From Paracyclopina nana (taxonomy: Eukaryota; Arthropoda; Copepoda; Cyclopoida; Cyclopettidae), in the NCBI GenBank assembly GCA_019096065.1, contig JAGUCH010000002.1, positions 11,172,501 to 11,236,500 of the forward strand: a DNA stretch of 64,000 bases, read 5' to 3'. How positions within the stretch are numbered: the stretch's first letter is position 1; every line of letters starts with the position of its first letter. The position numbers and the translations under genes are program-made. A model generated the notes under the pieces. It had not been told where the DNA came from. It ran no database searches and was given only the letters and a program-made list of their open reading frames with translations. This document shows positions 10,425 to 22,116 of this stretch, in pieces.

Positions 10425-10994
10425 CAGTGTTGCCAACGGTGGTCGGAAACGACCAATGTGGTCGTTTTTGAGTAAATTTAGTCTGAAAATTTTTTGGTGG
10501 TCGGTGGTCGCAAAAGTGATCGTTTTCGAAAGTGCCAAAAAATACGGAAAAATAGCTTAATTTTGCCATTTTTTCAAAAAATACGGAATTTTTTGGGATC
10601 TGCATTGATGAATTTGACGTTGGCCATGAACTCAAATCCAAAAATTGGCAAAAATATTTGAAAATAGCATGAACACGAAAATTCTTTTTTTTACATGAGG
10701 GAACAACCAGTTTGTGGAACAAAGCTCCGCCCATGAAGTGGCTTTTTGAAAAAAAGTCATTTTTATGCAAATATGTTTGGATTTTTTTGTTTTGGATCAC
10801 TATTCAGGCCTCCAAACACAAAACAGAAAGCTAAAAAGCCAATTTTGGGCCAAAAAATGCACCTTTTTTGCTGTTTTTTGGCTACTGATCGCAAAATTGG
10901 TCGTTTTTGGATTCATTGAAAAATTGTGGTCGCAAAAGTGGTCGTTTTTGCGAAAAAAAGTGGTCGGAAGCCAAAAAATCCGTTGGCAACACTG
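10425..10994. mobile_element. hAT-type MITE, 570 bp, with 8-bp target-site duplication
   Basis: The element begins CAGTGTTGCCAACGG and ends with the exact reverse complement CCGTTGGCAACACTG. It is flanked on both sides by GCACCATA (10417-10424 and 10995-11002), an 8-bp direct duplication. CAGTG-type termini with 8-bp duplications are the hallmark of the hAT superfamily. The interior has repeated GGTCGTTTTTG and GGTCGCAAAAGTG words near both ends and no transposase, so it is non-autonomous. Confidence 0.9.
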
Positions 10995-11280
10995 GCACCA
11001 TAATATTCAGAAAGCATGTTTTCCCTCAATTTTTTTTTAGACTGGCTTTTCTCTAAAAAATTGGCATTACAAACTTTTAGGCTATTTTGAGCTGCAGTAG
11101 ACATCATGATCAAAACATCAACATTGACTTTGTGATTCTTTCAGGTCTTTAAGGGCAAAAACACAGCAGAGTACCCTAGAAATTTCATAGAAGTAATATT
11201 TTTCATAATAACTAACGGTTTAGGCAGGAGCTGTTTTTTATATATCTTATATAGTGATGGGTACCAGAATTTGATTTAAC

Positions 11281-12062
11281 TATTTATATGATGGAAAGCA
11301 ATTTTCGCATGTATAATTCAATTTACCAATTCGTCTAAGTTCATATTACTACACATATATAAAAACTCTAACGTTTAACTTTATCAAGTGACACACATTA
11401 TAACGAATTTTATAATGTGTGTTGCTCCTGTGTTACCATGATATTGTCCAAGAAGTAAATCCGATTGCAGATAAAGGAGAAAAATGCCATGTATGGGGAT
11501 CGAACCCTGTACGCAAGGATTAGGAATCCGGCGCTCTACTGACTGAGCTACCAATACAGTTAGAAAAGATGTTGTTAGAATTCCTTTTTATTCTTCTTCT
11601 AAGCTGAGCTAAGCTTAGTAGAAGACTAGAGTCTCTATCAGAGATACCAGACAAAACTTGATCTAACAGATCTTTTAGCTCCAAAAAGTGCCAAATTCAA
11701 AATGTACAATTTTTAATTGATTGATTAATGCTTTCAACTACTCTTGTCAAACTGAGGGCCTCTCAACCCAAGCCTTCAATGTAATTTATCAGAGGCTAAA
11801 ACAAGAATGCTTGGTCTGGTAGCTACATTAACATTGCAAAAATACTTTCCATCATATAAAATTGTATATATATGAAAACAAATTACAAAACAGGCTTACA
11901 AAATATCTGAGCTCATTTTGCAAAGTAAAAATCTTGTAGCATTACTTGGCTCTTGCAAGCTCGAGCCCGCAAAGATGCCACTCGATTTTTACTTTACAAA
12001 ATTTGCTCAGCTATTTTATTAGCTTGTTTTATAAATTGTTTACATATATAAATAGATATTAT
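11281..12062. repeat. Dispersed repeat copy 2, uninterrupted
   Basis: This copy aligns across its length with 8402-8535 plus 9543-10208. Its joint near 11410, around ATTATAACGAATTTTATAATG, shows the uninterrupted state of the site split in copy 1. It ends in the same TTTACATATATAAATAGATATT. No protein is encoded. Confidence 0.7.
11485..11558 (-). repeat. tRNA-like segment in repeat copy 2
   Basis: The minus strand again reads A-box TAGCTCAGTCAG and B-box GGTTCGATCCC with a TTCCTAA loop. It differs from the first copy mainly in the anticodon arm. Weak acceptor pairing argues against a working tRNA gene. Confidence 0.5.
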
Positions 12063-13322
12063 ATAACATTGAAGCAGGGTTGAAGAGGTTTCAATAAAAA
12101 GTTGTTGGGGTGGTCGAATTTATCTCGGTTAAGGAGGCTACCACCTTAATGCTTTGCTTTAATTACTGAAAACAAAAATTGTTTCTGTTTACATTTCTTA
12201 TGAAGATTGTGACGTCATAACAGAGAAAAAATGGGTTATTTTTTTACGCGCACGCACGCTTGGATGTCTTTTACTAACGCCATCTATTGGGATTCGGGTG
12301 CAAGCGGAGTCCAGCCTATAAGCCCTGTCGCTGAGAAAACTGTCCAGCGCAGCCAGCGCGGAAAAATACGCGGGCAAATTTGGCAGCTTTATCCCTTTTT
12401 TACTTTGCATTGAAAACAAGCAAACTTTTGGAAAATCCTTGTTTGAAATGTCTCCTGTATAGTAGCTTTTTCTCCGAAATTGGCGGCAAAGTACAAAAAA
12501 AGAGTTCGGTGGTTTGGAAAATGAGTTTCTAGGCTTGAGTTGCGCGTGATTTCAGCAAGTTATTTGCTAAGATTTTCTTTTTGTAAGATTATTTTTCTCA
12601 TCTTTCCCTAAATAGACTGGATTTTCTGGCAAGTCCTCTTTGGTCGTTTGGGGCCTCATACATTTTATTTGGTAGGCTCGAAATGAAGAAACCTTACGCT
12701 CACGTTCCTCTTGATATTCAAAAGGTTGATAAGTTTTTTTTTGTAATAATAGAAAATGCTAGGCAGCTTGAACTAGTTCAAAGAGCCTGTTACTTAGCTC
12801 TGTTTATCGCGACAGCACATAGTTGTCAAACCGCGATTGCTATTTTCAAGCAATGCGTTCAAAAAGCAATTAAATACAACGTAAGGAGATATCATTACCC
12901 ATCTTGCGTGTGCAGTAGCTTTGACTGCTTAAAAGAGCCCAAAACCGTTCGTGCAGGCCAGTCTAGTTTCCCTTGAGGCGAAACTATACTTGCATACTTA
13001 CTTGCAGCCACAATCTCAGGTAGATCGGCCAGCAACCTGATTTGCTAAGCTACATCACTTGACAGTTGATTATAAGTGCTTCTCCAGGACTAAGGCTACA
13101 TTTATTACCCATATTTTGTTGAGCAGACGTAAAATTAACCGCGCACACGTGAGGAAGAATTCATGAATTAGCACAATAGTCGATGTAGCAAATTAATCAC
13201 AGTCAGAGACCTTGTGCCCGGCTGGACTGTAGTAGCATATAGTGACACAGCCTAGTTTGCTGCTGGGGCAAAATCTCATATCAACAGCTAGTATATTCAA
13301 TGCACTAGCTAGCACACAAGAA

Positions 13323-14422
13323 ATGGGACGCAGAAAGAGCGACTGGAACGAGGACTTTGAGGCCACCGTGGCCTCTTCCCTCCTCCTGGGGCTGATGAAA
13401 GGCGTCTTGAAATATGGCATGTATCTCACCTTCCCACTGCACGTGGCAATGGTCGTGGTTGGGATCATCCATAGGGACGACTGCCCCATCAACAAGAGGA
13501 TACCGTGGTACCTCATCTTCGGCGGCGCGGCCGGCATCATGACCGTGGTCCTCAGGGTCATCATGATTGCAGCTTGGAGCTGCATCCGCAGCAAAAACCA
13601 GGGCGTGAAATACGACCCGAGCAATCATCCGGCATTGGCCATGGTGAGGGCCGTCACCTATCTATTCCGCCTCTTTGTCGTCGCCTGGAACATCACAGCC
13701 ACTTTCCACATCTACTCAGTGGTGCCAGACTTCAATGCCTTTGATACGCCAGAATACTGCCACGAAACCACATACATGCTGGCTTACGTCTTGGTAATCC
13801 TTTTGATGTGTTTTCAGTCATCATATTTGTCATCTGGATGTCAGCCTTGATCGCGGGTAAGTCACTATAGCCTAATTGAATTTTCAAAGCAACCATACGT
13901 TTGTACCATGGTGAGCAGGCGTCGTGTTTCCCGAAATGGTGGAGGATTTGTACGAGGATGACTACGACGACGATGATCTGGAAAGTATAGCTAGCAGCAT
14001 TCCGGATATAGAGTTGGAGGAGGATGCTAATTCCATGCGAGAGAAGCAAAAGCAGCGCAGACGGAAGCGAAAGCAAAAGCGAAAGAAGAAGCTATCCAGC
14101 GAGAATAAATCGCCACCCATCATCCTACCCAAAGATTGGGTTTTAAAGAGGCAGGAGTCGGAAGAAATTTCAGCGGAGGAGGAGAAGAACATGCTGAGCA
14201 GCGTGCGTTTCTCCAGGATGGTGGACTCCAGAAGGATCTCAAAGGACTACTACTCTCAACTGCAGCACCAGCAAGACACACTCACTCCAAACAAGTAAGC
14301 ATTTCAAATGTTAAAACTGGTTGAAGCCCACTCAAAGCCTTTTTCCATGCAGCAGCGTACCCAGACGCCTCAAAGAATTGTTCTCCGCAAACATGGGCGA
14401 AGTGAAGGAAGAGGTTGCGTGA
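13323..14422 (+). CDS. TMEM272-like four-helix membrane protein (apparent frameshift in exon 1)
   Basis: Exons 13323-13856, 13919-14294 and 14353-14422. The ATG at 13323 gives MGRRKSDW. Conserved TMEM272 family features are helices around YGMYLTFPLHVAMVVVGI, the DDCPINKRIPWYLIFGG loop, a third helix and a TPEYCHETTYM motif before the fourth. Near 13808 the frame breaks: the predicted fourth helix continues as VFSVIIFVIWMSALIAG only after a one-base shift, whereas the unshifted frame stops at 13850. From that shift to exon 3, phase and family content are coherent, giving about 326 aa. The cytoplasmic tail is acidic (DLYEDDYDDDD) then very basic. An intron explanation would need a 24-30 bp intron and does not restore frame. 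Sequencing error, a recent null allele or recoding are possible. Function of the family is poorly known. Confidence 0.7.
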
Positions 14423-14465
14423 TGATCACGTGTCGGAGCGAAAATGTTGCGAAACTTTGTTTACA

Positions 14466-14471
14466 AATAAA
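14466..14471 (+). terminator. Polyadenylation signal of the TMEM272-like gene
   Basis: AATAAA lies 43 bases after the TGA at 14420-14422. It supports the short third coding exon and ends the transcript before the next gene begins at 14568. Confidence 0.6.
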
Positions 14472-14567
14472 AAGGACCGCGCGCGCGGCGGCTGTGGCGA
14501 CCTGCTCGACTTAAACTCGTTCAGCCGCGCTTGAACATTGAAAGGGTGTTGCTCTCCCATTGTAACA

Positions 14568-15629
14568 ATGACCGTGGCAACCTCGGCGAGGCCGCCAGGG
14601 AGCGAGCTCTGGTGCTGCGGGAGCCTCCATTCAGCCGCGATCGCCGTTGGCACCGCCGATTTCGTCACTATCATTTTGGTCACGGCGCACTACGTCGAGT
14701 CCACCCTGGTTCACTCCGTGTTCACGATGGAAATGGTGGCCATTGTCCTCGTCGCCGTCTTCCTGTTCTTCTCCAGTGTTCTCATGCTGTATGGGGTGGT
14801 GAAAAAGTTCAGCTGGCTTCTCCTACCCTGGATGATCCTCCATCTGGCCGCCGTTGTCGGATCAGTCATTTTTTGCTCAATCAAGTTCCACGATATTGAG
14901 GGACAACGGGCCATCCTGATCATTGGGACTGCCATCCAGACCTACTTTTTCCTGCTGATCTTTGCGACTTACGTGGACCTGCGCAAGCTCAACCAAATGC
15001 AATCCGCGACTTCCGAGGAGGCTGGGATTCGCGAGGATCAGCAACACAAGAACAAATGCCTCATTGATCTGGAAGTGATCGAGGAAAAACATGACCCCGA
15101 CGTGTCCGGCAACGTCGATGACACCTTCACCCAGCTAGCGTTTCGCGATTCCGTCGCTTTCGGTGACTCGGAACCAGATGGGAAAGCATTCCCCTCGCCC
15201 GACGAAGTCATTAATTTGCCAGAAAGCGAAGCAACAACAGCTGGCTCGATCAAAGAAGAAGCCAAGGCTTCCGTGCACAATGACAGCGCTCAAAGTGATT
15301 CTCAGCCTGTGAAGAGCTCGGTGATTCCCCGTCGACCGGCCACCAACTCAAAAAGCGTGGCCAACCTAGGCGATAACAATGGCAGCAACTGTGCACTTCA
15401 GCCCCTTTTGCCTCCTGCCAAATCCGAACCAAAGATTCTTGCCAGTGGCAGCTTAACTCACGTGGATAATAATTTCTCCCCTTTCCGAAGCAAGAGCGCA
15501 GCTCAAAACGGGCCCAAAATGAAAATTTTCTTGCCTAACCATGATGATGACGACGACGATTCTGATGAAGACGAGGACACCTCTGACGAAGAGGTTAAAT
15601 CAGAATCGGTGCTACCGAACCAAATTTGA
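14568..15629 (+). CDS. Intronless four-transmembrane protein with acidic tail
   Basis: 353 aa from the ATG at 14568 (MTVATSARPPGSELWCCG). Four hydrophobic segments fall at about residues 24-45, 54-77, 85-105 and 115-137 (ending FATYVDLRKL). The layout of a short N-terminus with a CCG pair, four helices and a C-terminal tail resembles small arthropod four-helix proteins such as the DUF4728 type; that match is tentative. The remaining ~215 residues are hydrophilic, Ser/Glu/Asp-rich and end in an Asp/Glu run. The gene starts only 145 bp after the TMEM272-like stop, on the same strand, and is intronless. A distant local duplicate of that neighbour or an unrelated gene are both possible. Confidence 0.75.
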   Translation: MTVATSARPPGSELWCCGSLHSAAIAVGTADFVTIILVTAHYVESTLVHSVFTMEMVAIVLVAVFLFFSSVLMLYGVVKKFSWLLLPWMILHLAAVVGSVIFCSIKFHDIEGQRAILIIGTAIQTYFFLLIFATYVDLRKLNQMQSATSEEAGIREDQQHKNKCLIDLEVIEEKHDPDVSGNVDDTFTQLAFRDSVAFGDSEPDGKAFPSPDEVINLPESEATTAGSIKEEAKASVHNDSAQSDSQPVKSSVIPRRPATNSKSVANLGDNNGSNCALQPLLPPAKSEPKILASGSLTHVDNNFSPFRSKSAAQNGPKMKIFLPNHDDDDDDSDEDEDTSDEEVKSESVLPNQI

Positions 15630-18600
15630 ACCACCGAATTGGCTGTTTGAAGCCCTGTGCTTTTTTTTTTTTGACCTCCTTTGCTCGGCAAAGAAATAGG
15701 TTGCGTCTTTCCCTTTGAAGTGACATTTTTATATCGAACATCTCATATAGTAGTGAGGAACGGGGTGTCGTAAAAATGCGCCCTCTCGTTCAAATTATAC
15801 TATGTACATGATGCTTTTTTATGTAGCGGCGGCTGAAATAAACTTCAAAACACTGTACACACTAGACATGGATGCGAGATTTTTCTTTTCGCAAAGAAAG
15901 TTCTTGTGACAATGTCAGTCAGCGGCCACTTTAGCGATGCTGGCCAAGTTTGTCACGCATTATCCACGCCTTGCATTGCTTTCTTTTCGTGCAACCTGAC
16001 CCGCCGACCGAAGTCGTTACACACTGATTTCTCCTTCGACTGCAAGTTCATAGATGGCCCCTCTAGTTGGCTCGTTGTCTCTACGTGCCAAGAGGATTTA
16101 AGGCTGTTTCCGATATTGCTCTGGAATTTTTCAATCTTCTTTGTTCTCTTATGGTTACAGAAGAGGCCTGTGCTTGTAACAGCCCAGGTCCTTCGTAGCA
16201 GGCTGCATTTTTGTCATTTCGTGTGATCTGGCTCAATTTTTTCTGGCTGGCTCATGAGGCTATGATGCCAATTATTTTTCAAGCCTGGCTACGAATCAAT
16301 TCAGAATTGCATGGATTACTCACGCAAACAATAACCAACATAATACATTGTTTTGCGTGTCTGATATTATGGCTTTAAAGGAATAATTTGAAAGACCCGA
16401 CAATCGCAGGGTCGGTCATCAGTAGCAGAATTGTGGGAGTTGGGTTTCACATTTTTCTTAGGGGATTAGAGTGAATTTTGAACAAATTTACTGCTGCAAG
16501 AAGAGGACGTGTGAACAACGAATAGCTAATCTTCTAGCTCGGGCCGTGGGGTAATCTTCCACCGTGTAACAAGCGCCAGCTCAAACCTATTACACACACT
16601 TCAGTGCATCATTCTGCCCGAAATCCTCTTGTGCCATGAGAATCGCACCCGACGACCTTCATCCACGGAAGCCTCGTTAGGCACACACTTCTTATATAAT
16701 TTCAACCCATGATTTGCAAGCCACTTTTAAAAAAAGACGTGACACTTTTCTTCTGGGTGAAATGAATGCATTTTTCCCTTGTCATCACACTCCTTATTTT
16801 CTCCGTGAAAATCGCAACAGAGCAACATGAGCTAACATTTGCAAAGAAAGCCAGCTCAAATTACGTGGAGAGTAAATTCCTTAAATAGCTATAATTTAAA
16901 AGGCTTTTTATGGGTTAGCCGCATCACACCTGCAATTGGGGCAATATATTCTGGACCTGACTTTGGTCAACTGCAGTAACATATTGCTCTCACCAGTCAG
17001 ATTCAAGGCTGCATCCAATCCCTCTTCTCTTTCAACTTATCACTGTGCCACACAGAGCACGCCAACAATATAAGCACAATTTTCCAACGTATACAGTTAT
17101 TCTAATGTTACCGAATATGTCGAGGTCTCTCGCATATGCAGCATCTAATTGAATATGAGGCTATTGGCATGGTATAAAAATGCGCGCGTATTTACGGGGA
17201 GGGATACATCGCAATCAATTTGCATATCCCTCTCGAGTTTTGCTGCTGGCATGCCATGCTAGTAACTGAGGAGGTTCCAGAGCAAGCAGCAGAGCTTCTC
17301 CGCCCCTCTTGTGGATGGAGTAGGTTAGTGAAAAAGTCGTCGTCGGCTGCGATCTCAGTCACTTCAGTATCCCCTTGGAGCAAAGTCTGCCTTTGTCTCC
17401 GCACAAGTAACAGTGTATAAACTATGTGTGCCATGGTGTGGAGGAGATGAAAAAGCTTCCTTCATTGCGGAGAATTACAGAGAGGTAAAAGAAGCATTTT
17501 TCTTCCCATTGCTGCTGCGGTAAGTTCACCTCCTGATGCAAACTTATGGACTTTGAAGTGTCACACGCTCAATCTCAGGGGGAGGCGAAAAAGTTTGCAC
17601 CATTTTTTCACGTGCTCCGAAGAGTAGCTTAAAAACCGCCACAAGACAGAACAGGAATACTACTCTAACTTCAGTATATAGTATATACTGATATGTTCAA
17701 GTTCAGTTGGGCTGCGATAAGCAAAGCTAGGTCAGAAAGTTTTTACATCCAAGTTTTTTGGAAAAGAACTGCCTACGTAAGCACTCGCATAAGCCTATTC
17801 AAAAAATATCAGGAAGTGAACCCACAACCCCTTTTCCTTATTGTACTAGTACGAAAATGGCTATTGGCATTATGAATATTTCAAGACGCGCATGTGCTGA
17901 TTTAATTCCGCGACGCTGCGTGACATCACGGCAAATGGGATAATTGCATTTAAATCATGCATATGAAGCATGGCAACATTTGGAACAGAGTGCTATCTCT
18001 CACATTAAAAGATGATTATGCCAAGATGTGCAGTAAAAAGAGCTGCTGCTTTAGCCTTTCAGCCTTGCCAAAATCGACGTTCTAATCCCTCTTTAGAGTC
18101 CCTCCTAGTCCTTCTCTCACTCTCGAAAGAAGAGCATAAACCTTCAATTTTGTGACCTTCATCTTGACATGTGAATCCAAAGATATTGCAACACCATCTA
18201 CACTATCACAGAATTGTTGTTGTTGTTGCAATGCAGTGATTATATCCCTGGCATTGGGAGCAACAAAAGCGGCTGTCACTAGCTTTATAGCAGAGCTAGG
18301 TCATCTTGGCCAGCAAAATGGCCCCAGCTTTTGATAATAAGAACTGCGCGCATGTGGCCTCTCTAAATGAATAGAAGCAATGAGCATGAAGAGATCGGGG
18401 ATCTCACTTGCAGCAGCAGCAGACAACAACATATCTTAAAAAAGCATAACAGCAAAACGATGATGATGATGGTGCATGTGGCGAGAAAAAAGCAGGAAAT
18501 GGTACCATTATTGGGGCATATACTCCTTGATTGCTTTCCATGGCACATCAAACTGCTGGCAATAAGCCGCAACACATCGAAAACGATTGAGTGCACGCAT

Positions 18601-18825
18601 AACAATGCTATAACTGTCTACTTTTCCAGCTACCAAGATCTGTTTCGACCTGTTCTGACGTAGATGACTCATGAATGATGCGCATTTCCACGTCGCTGCC
18701 TTTCACAGTGGGAGCAGCATATTGGTGGCCGTAATCCAATAAAGTCTGACCTCATCATCAAACCCCATATATGCAAGAGTATCAGGAAACAAAGTTACCG
18801 CGTTATTATTGCCATTGGAGAAAGC
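15630..18825. other. 3' UTR then intergenic DNA without a supported gene
   Basis: AATAAA at 15837-15842 is a good end signal for the four-helix gene. Beyond it I find no supported coding sequence to 18825. An 80-codon minus frame at 17192-17434 has some coding-like codon choice but no domain or splice support. A short GTT microsatellite lies near 18213-18228. Confidence 0.5.
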
Positions 18826-20131
18826 ATGGCATTCTTTCGGTCCACGGTGTTCCTCCTGCTCACTGCATCCTCCACCATCGTGAGGCCGGACTCGTCGGCA
18901 GTTTACATCCTCAATGAGCACCTCCAACTGGTTACTTCAACCTCACTGAGATGGGTAAAGGGATATAGCATCAACCATATCATTCGCGTTATTCTAAATT
19001 GGTCTCCAAGGTCACTGCCAACTATGGCGACCGACCTCTCCACGCTGTGGCCGGGGGCACCAACAACTCGGAGACCCTTTTTGTCTGCAGATCGCCCTCG
19101 GGTGGAGGCGACAGCTCAAGGCCCGGTCAGCTCAGCTGGAAGGGCTGCCTTGTTGTGACGGGCGACTCCAGCCAATTGTTTCCGCATTACCAAGTGCTCG
19201 TCAACATGGACGGATCAGCTCGCCTCGAGTGGACGGATTGGAGGCAGTTCACCGCCTTGCCCCCGGGCGCGGTGAACGTGGCCAGCGACATCTATGTAGC
19301 CAGGGACGTGGCCAACGCAGCTTTCCATAATTTTGTGGGAGGGCTACACCTGCAGGAGCAATACGGACTCATTGTGTTGCCTCCCATGGGACGCCGCCTA
19401 ACCATAGGTGTGTGTGTATACATAATGAATATATTCCTTGCGAGGTAATGTGCGGTGTTTATACTTTTTCAGGCCAGCTCCTGGTTGAACATGAGCCCAC
19501 GAGCTTCGAGCTCGTCTCTTTCAAGCCAGACAAGCTGCGAAGCATTCACAGCTTAGATGTGGTTCTCCAACATCCCATTGAGGTGGTGGCTGCTGCTGCT
19601 TCATCGGTGGTCAATTATACTTATTTCAACGAGCTGTACCTTGGCCGAGGCCACAACATACCGACAGGCAGTGCAGTCATCCTGCGATACGCCAACGGAT
19701 CCAAGGTCAACTTCCAATGGGGCATTCCAAAGAGATTGGCCGAGGTCGCTCGCCTGAGGCTGGGCTCTGGCGAAAAATTCGCTCACGTGGTGGCCACTCG
19801 AGTTGAACGGCAGTGGGATTACTTTGCCACGTTGTCAGCCCATTATCGCGACGGCGCCATCCTCATGAGGCCGGTCAAGGGCGTCTTCAGGCAAGTCAGC
19901 CACGAAAACTTGAGGCCTGTTTACTCGGAGGCCAGCGCCACTTTAAAGGCTGCAGTCACACCAACTACTACTAGACTGCCATCAACGTTAACAGACCTGC
20001 CCACTTTGGTAGCAAAAGACCGAGGCTCCCTCATTTTTCAACTGGCCTCAGGAGCCTCAAGAGCCTATTTAGCCGTCAACCAATGGATGGCTGTTTTCCT
20101 AATTATCACGTGGAAAATAGCTGCGCCATAA
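18826..20131 (+). CDS. Secreted DM9-repeat protein, probably membrane anchored
   Basis: Exons 18826-18954, 19011-19407 and 19473-20131 join in phase to 394 aa. Residues 1-24 look like a signal peptide. Residues 44-175 contain two DM9 (DUF3421-type) repeats, seen in HAVAGGTNNSETLFVCRS, PGQLSWKGCLVV, then ALPPGAVNVASDIYVARD and HFVGGLHLQ. The following ~180 residues are a beta-rich domain I do not recognise, with a Thr/Pro linker. The C-terminus ends in a hydrophobic helix (YLAVNQWMAVFLIITW) with a very short tail, as in GPI-anchor signals or a tail anchor. In bivalves, DM9 proteins act as mannose-binding lectins, and in mosquitoes they respond to parasites. A lectin or recognition role is inferred from this. 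Confidence 0.72.
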
Positions 20132-21345
20132 CGCGCAATAAGGCGAAGAGGCCGCCTTTTTAAAACTGCCAGAAGCAAACTCGAGAGACAGAATTATGGG
20201 CAAGGAGCATTTTTCCAGCTGAAATATGCCACAATGACGATGCGCAGAGATCATTGCTTCTTCCCCAGTCTCTGAGAATACTTGTGTCCCAGACAGTCGG
20301 TTTCATTGAGAAGTCAAATACATTCATTTTGGGAGGTTGCCATTTTTTCCTTTTTAAAAAACCAACCTCAGCCAAATCCCAAAGGCCATGAAACTTGAAT
20401 AAAGACATAATATTACTAATAGCAAGGTCTAACTAATGATGAAATAGACCAGTTTCCATTTTCTCATTTTTCACTAAAGGCTTGAGATAGTGTATTAGTT
20501 GTAATTAATTATTATATTATACTTTTAGGGTGCTTCAATGATTCCTTTCAAAAGCAACAAAACTTATATTTGAATCTGAAATTATCTCAAATAAAGAGCC
20601 ATGTTCAGAAAAAACGCTTAAACCTACATAATCGCTAAATTAAATTATCAAAACTTAAGAAAATGGACAAAATCTGATGCCCTTAACCTGAGTTGAAACC
20701 ACCAAGCTGGGCTTAAGGCTCTTTGAGACAACGAATTGACGTAAAAAGAGACACGCATGTTAGGGTGAATTGCCGCAAAGCAAGAGAAATAAAAGGACTA
20801 GCTTACCTTTAGAAAATGACGCACCGCTTGGACTCCTACCATCAAAATGATCAAGTCATCTTCACCCACAAAATGACAGAACATGAATACAGGAAACACA
20901 ATTAGGCAAGTTGATACTTGATATGCAGCTGCGCGACGTGCAAAACCACAACAGCTGAATACGTTTTTAGAAAGTAATCAAAAGCTCCTAGTAAGTGCCA
21001 GAATTGCGCGAAATATAGAAAAAACTCATTAATCTAGCAACTCTGCTGCATGTAGTTTGTTTACTAACAAAACTCAGTAGTCACTAGTCAGTCCTAGAGC
21101 CCACCTGGTACACTTGAAATTATCAAAATACTAAGTTAAGACACACACTAGCTGCCTGGTCAAACCGGTTCATTTCTTTTCTGAATTCAGTCTGAGTTGT
21201 CTATTTTGAAACTTTTCGGTGCGAGTGAATGAATTAGGATACGTCTGAAGGGCGCAATGCAAATCGCAGTCGCCGTTTCGTGCTAAAGTGTGTCGTCTGC
21301 ATTAAAAAGGGTCACACACTAGGAGGCGCTTTGAACTTTCCGTAA
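20132..21345. other. Intergenic DNA
   Basis: After the DM9 3' UTR I see only AT-rich DNA with short frames. The 5' exon(s) of the following plus-strand gene probably lie here, but none can be fixed. Confidence 0.4.
20398..20403 (+). terminator. Polyadenylation signal of the DM9 gene
   Basis: AATAAA lies 266 bases after the stop at 20131 and is the first such signal downstream. Confidence 0.5.
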
Positions 21346-21375
21346 TGGTTATGGCCCGTTTGCGGGAAAATTAAG

Positions 21376-21837
21376 TTTATTGTGTATATTTTTGCCGACG
21401 CGTTGTTTGCCTTGGAAGTCGAGAATCGGCCATTTTTGTGCAATTCTCCGCATACTTGCTCGCATACCGACTGCAGCAACGATCAACCAATCCTGGACAC
21501 GAGTTCTGATGTTGAGGCCGTGCATGAGGAGCCCAGAAGAAACGGCCTCAAATCTCGGTCGCTGAAGGCCATCATTCCTTTGGCGAGGGGCTGGCCAATG
21601 AGCTTGGCCCAGGGGCCAATTTTGTCGATGGCTTTTGAAGGAGCAGACGTGGTGGCGTTGTTGGTCTTGTCCCAAGTGCCAGAAATCCATAAACACGAAG
21701 GCTGCGAGGAGCGACTGTGGAAGCAGCTCCGAGCTAATGTCTTCTTCAGCTCGCTTCCCTCGGCCTCCATTTACGATGTGCTGGCCTTTTGTGAGCGTGG
21801 TGGCCCTTTAAGCAGAAGAAAGATTCTACGGCCATAA
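21376..21837 (+). CDS. Partial gene for a small, probably secreted protein of unknown family
   Basis: The frame is open from 21346 to the TAA at 21835-21837 without a good ATG; TTAAG at 21371-21375 could be a splice acceptor. The first residues, FIVYIFADALFALEVE, look like the end of a signal peptide. The later part shows strong coding-like codon choice and a regular sequence (AIIPLARGWPMSLAQGPIL, then EGADVVALLVLSQVPEI and SSLPSASIYDVLAF). I do not recognise the family. It is convergent with the poly-Asn gene, with 26 bases between the stops. The opposite-strand frames here are worse. The start exon is missing from my model, and a further 3' exon cannot be excluded. Confidence 0.45.
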   Translation, partial: FIVYIFADALFALEVENRPFLCNSPHTCSHTDCSNDQPILDTSSDVEAVHEEPRRNGLKSRSLKAIIPLARGWPMSLAQGPILSMAFEGADVVALLVLSQVPEIHKHEGCEERLWKQLRANVFFSSLPSASIYDVLAFCERGGPLSRRKILRP

Positions 21838-21863
21838 AATTTCGCATCCGTCATCACATCGAC

Positions 21864-22082
21864 TCACCCTCCTCCTTCCTTGGATCCATTGCTGGGGACA
21901 AGATGAGCCGCGAGCAGTCTTCGGATTTCCTCGCGATCCTCGAATTTAGGCACCAGCTTTCTCCGCCTCCTTCCTGCTGTCACCATGTTGTCATTGTTCT
22001 GGTTCAGGTTGGAGTTGGCCACGTTGCTGCAATTGTCCATTTTTAAGGTGCGTATGTTACTTTTTTAAAACGGCTTACACGT

Positions 22083-22116
<34 letters not shown>

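Larger units (their letters stand above)
7071..13322. other. Intergenic region with nested repeats
   Basis: No supported gene. Open frames here are short and AT-driven. The region holds a duplicated ~780-bp repeat with a tRNA-like segment, an inverted-repeat element with a 40-bp tandem array inserted in the first copy, a separate palindrome and a hAT-type MITE. 12.07-13.3 kb shows nothing I recognise. A 97-codon frame at 12683 lacks domain or codon-bias support. Confidence 0.6.

Noticed and set aside
10393..10800. 135-codon minus frame inside the hAT element as a transposase fragment
   Set aside because: Its Phe/Lys-rich content follows from AT-rich repeated words; no hAT dimerisation or catalytic motifs are visible.
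17192..17434. 80-codon minus frame with coding-like codon use
   Set aside because: It has no recognisable domain, no convincing splice partners and no poly(A) context. It could be an isolated exon but cannot be supported.
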